A DNA stretch of 13,951 nt, taken from assembly GCA_045586185.1 (NCBI GenBank), contig JAZMZV010000178.1, forward strand, positions 1-13,951, read 5' to 3'. The stretch comes from RUG11551 sp045586185. GTDB taxonomy: Bacteria; Planctomycetota; Planctomycetia; Pirellulales; Thermoguttaceae. Under the pieces are notes generated by a model. It did not search any database and was not told the DNA's origin. It saw nothing but the letters and a program-made list of their open reading frames with translations. Both the position numbers and the translations under genes were made by a program. Shown piece by piece: positions 13,343-13,951 of this stretch (position 1 is its first letter; every line of letters starts with the position of its first letter).

Positions 13343-13951
13343 AAACGGTCACACTTCAGGAAGTAACTTTTAATATTACTGATGGAAAGCATGGCGATTG
13401 TGAGCCAGCAGAGAACTCAGGGTATTATTTTGTTAGTTGCAAAGATGTTAATAACGGTACGATTGACTACGCTAATGCTAGGCAAATATCCGAAAGAGCT
13501 TTTCTTGAAACGCATAAAAGGACTCAACTTGAGCCTAACGATATTCTCATAACAAATAGCGGAACTATCGGTAGAATGGCTTTAGTAAAAGATATTCCTG
13601 AAACATATAGAACGACTTTCCAGAAGAGCGTTGCTATTGTAAAGCCTGACACTTCGGTTGTACTGCCAACATATCTATACTATAATTTGCAAAACTGTGT
13701 AACAGATTTTATTAACCGCTCAAACGGCTCCGCGCAGAAAAATCTTCTTCTTGGAACCATGCGTGAATTTCAAATTAATCTGCATGAAGATTTTGCAGAA
13801 CAAGAACGTTTATCTTCTGTTTTGTCCGCCTACGACGACCTTATTGAAAACAACCAAAGGCAAATCCGGCTGCTTGAAGAGGCGGCGCAGCGGCTGTATA
13901 AGGAGTGGTTTGTCGATCTCCGTTTCCCCGGATATGAGAACACGTCAATCG
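13339..13951 (+). CDS. hsdS: Type I restriction-modification specificity subunit, partial (C-terminus off right edge)
   Basis: The frame is open from ATG at 13339 to the window edge (204 residues). Residues 1-150 are the first target recognition domain: VTLQEVTFNITDGKHGD, then LEPNDILITNSGTIGRMALV (64-83) and TYLYYNLQNCV (111-121). Residues 152-199 are the central conserved helices: FAEQERLSSVLSAYDDLIEN, then NQRQIRLLEEAAQRLYKEWF and DLRFPGYE. The second recognition domain would follow outside the window. HsdS reads a two-part DNA site and holds two HsdM and, for restriction, two HsdR subunits. The start overlaps the previous stop as ATGA. The recognition domain is AT-rich and the conserved helix region GC-richer, a usual sign of domain exchange in hsdS. 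hsdR is not seen and may lie further right. Confidence 0.95.
   Translation, partial: MKTVTLQEVTFNITDGKHGDCEPAENSGYYFVSCKDVNNGTIDYANARQISERAFLETHKRTQLEPNDILITNSGTIGRMALVKDIPETYRTTFQKSVAIVKPDTSVVLPTYLYYNLQNCVTDFINRSNGSAQKNLLLGTMREFQINLHEDFAEQERLSSVLSAYDDLIENNQRQIRLLEEAAQRLYKEWFVDLRFPGYENTSI

Overview
The window reads as a piece of bacterial chromosome of medium GC content. A planctomycete is my best guess, at moderate confidence. The reasons are the mixed, loosely packed gene content, starts that mostly lack a clear Shine-Dalgarno sequence, a secreted transglutaminase-like/TPR protein of a kind I associate with that phylum, and intergenic DNA full of heptamer and nonamer arrays and small palindromes. 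No rRNA or tRNA gene, CRISPR array or intact insertion sequence was seen.

Left part (1-5192, all minus strand). An acyltransferase pair for O-acetylating a cell-surface polymer comes first in the window. It is a membrane MBOAT protein (1135-2610) followed 16 bases later by a DHHW/AlgX-like SGNH protein that runs off the left edge (1-1118). The pair has a good extended -10 promoter near 2691-2699. Next are a beta-hydroxyacid dehydrogenase (2832-3704) and a secreted transglutaminase-like/TPR protein (3852-5192). A heptamer-repeat array that can fold into a long hairpin lies between these two.

Middle (5193-9562). A large AddA/RecB-type UvrD helicase fused to a PD-(D/E)XK nuclease (5501-8866, minus) stands alone, with no AddB partner beside it. 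It is followed, on its upstream side, by about 700 bases with no convincing gene. That stretch holds a TAACTCC heptamer array, two sets of nonamer repeats, several palindromes and candidate divergent promoters.

Right part (9563-13951, all plus strand). This is a type I restriction-modification operon: hsdM, an AlbA_2/Schlafen-like ATP-binding protein with a winged helix, a 135-residue small protein, and the first half of hsdS, which runs off the right edge. Two of the three junctions are ATGA overlaps and the third is a 13-base gap. All three share the sequence GGATTATGAAAA at the start codon. The small protein looks like a duplicated and internally deleted copy of the AlbA gene: it keeps the AlbA gene's first 16 bases around the start and a copy of its repeat-bearing linker. 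hsdR is not in the window. The most interesting part is this hsdM-AlbA-tail-hsdS arrangement, with two different repeat linkers, facing away from a lone helicase-nuclease.
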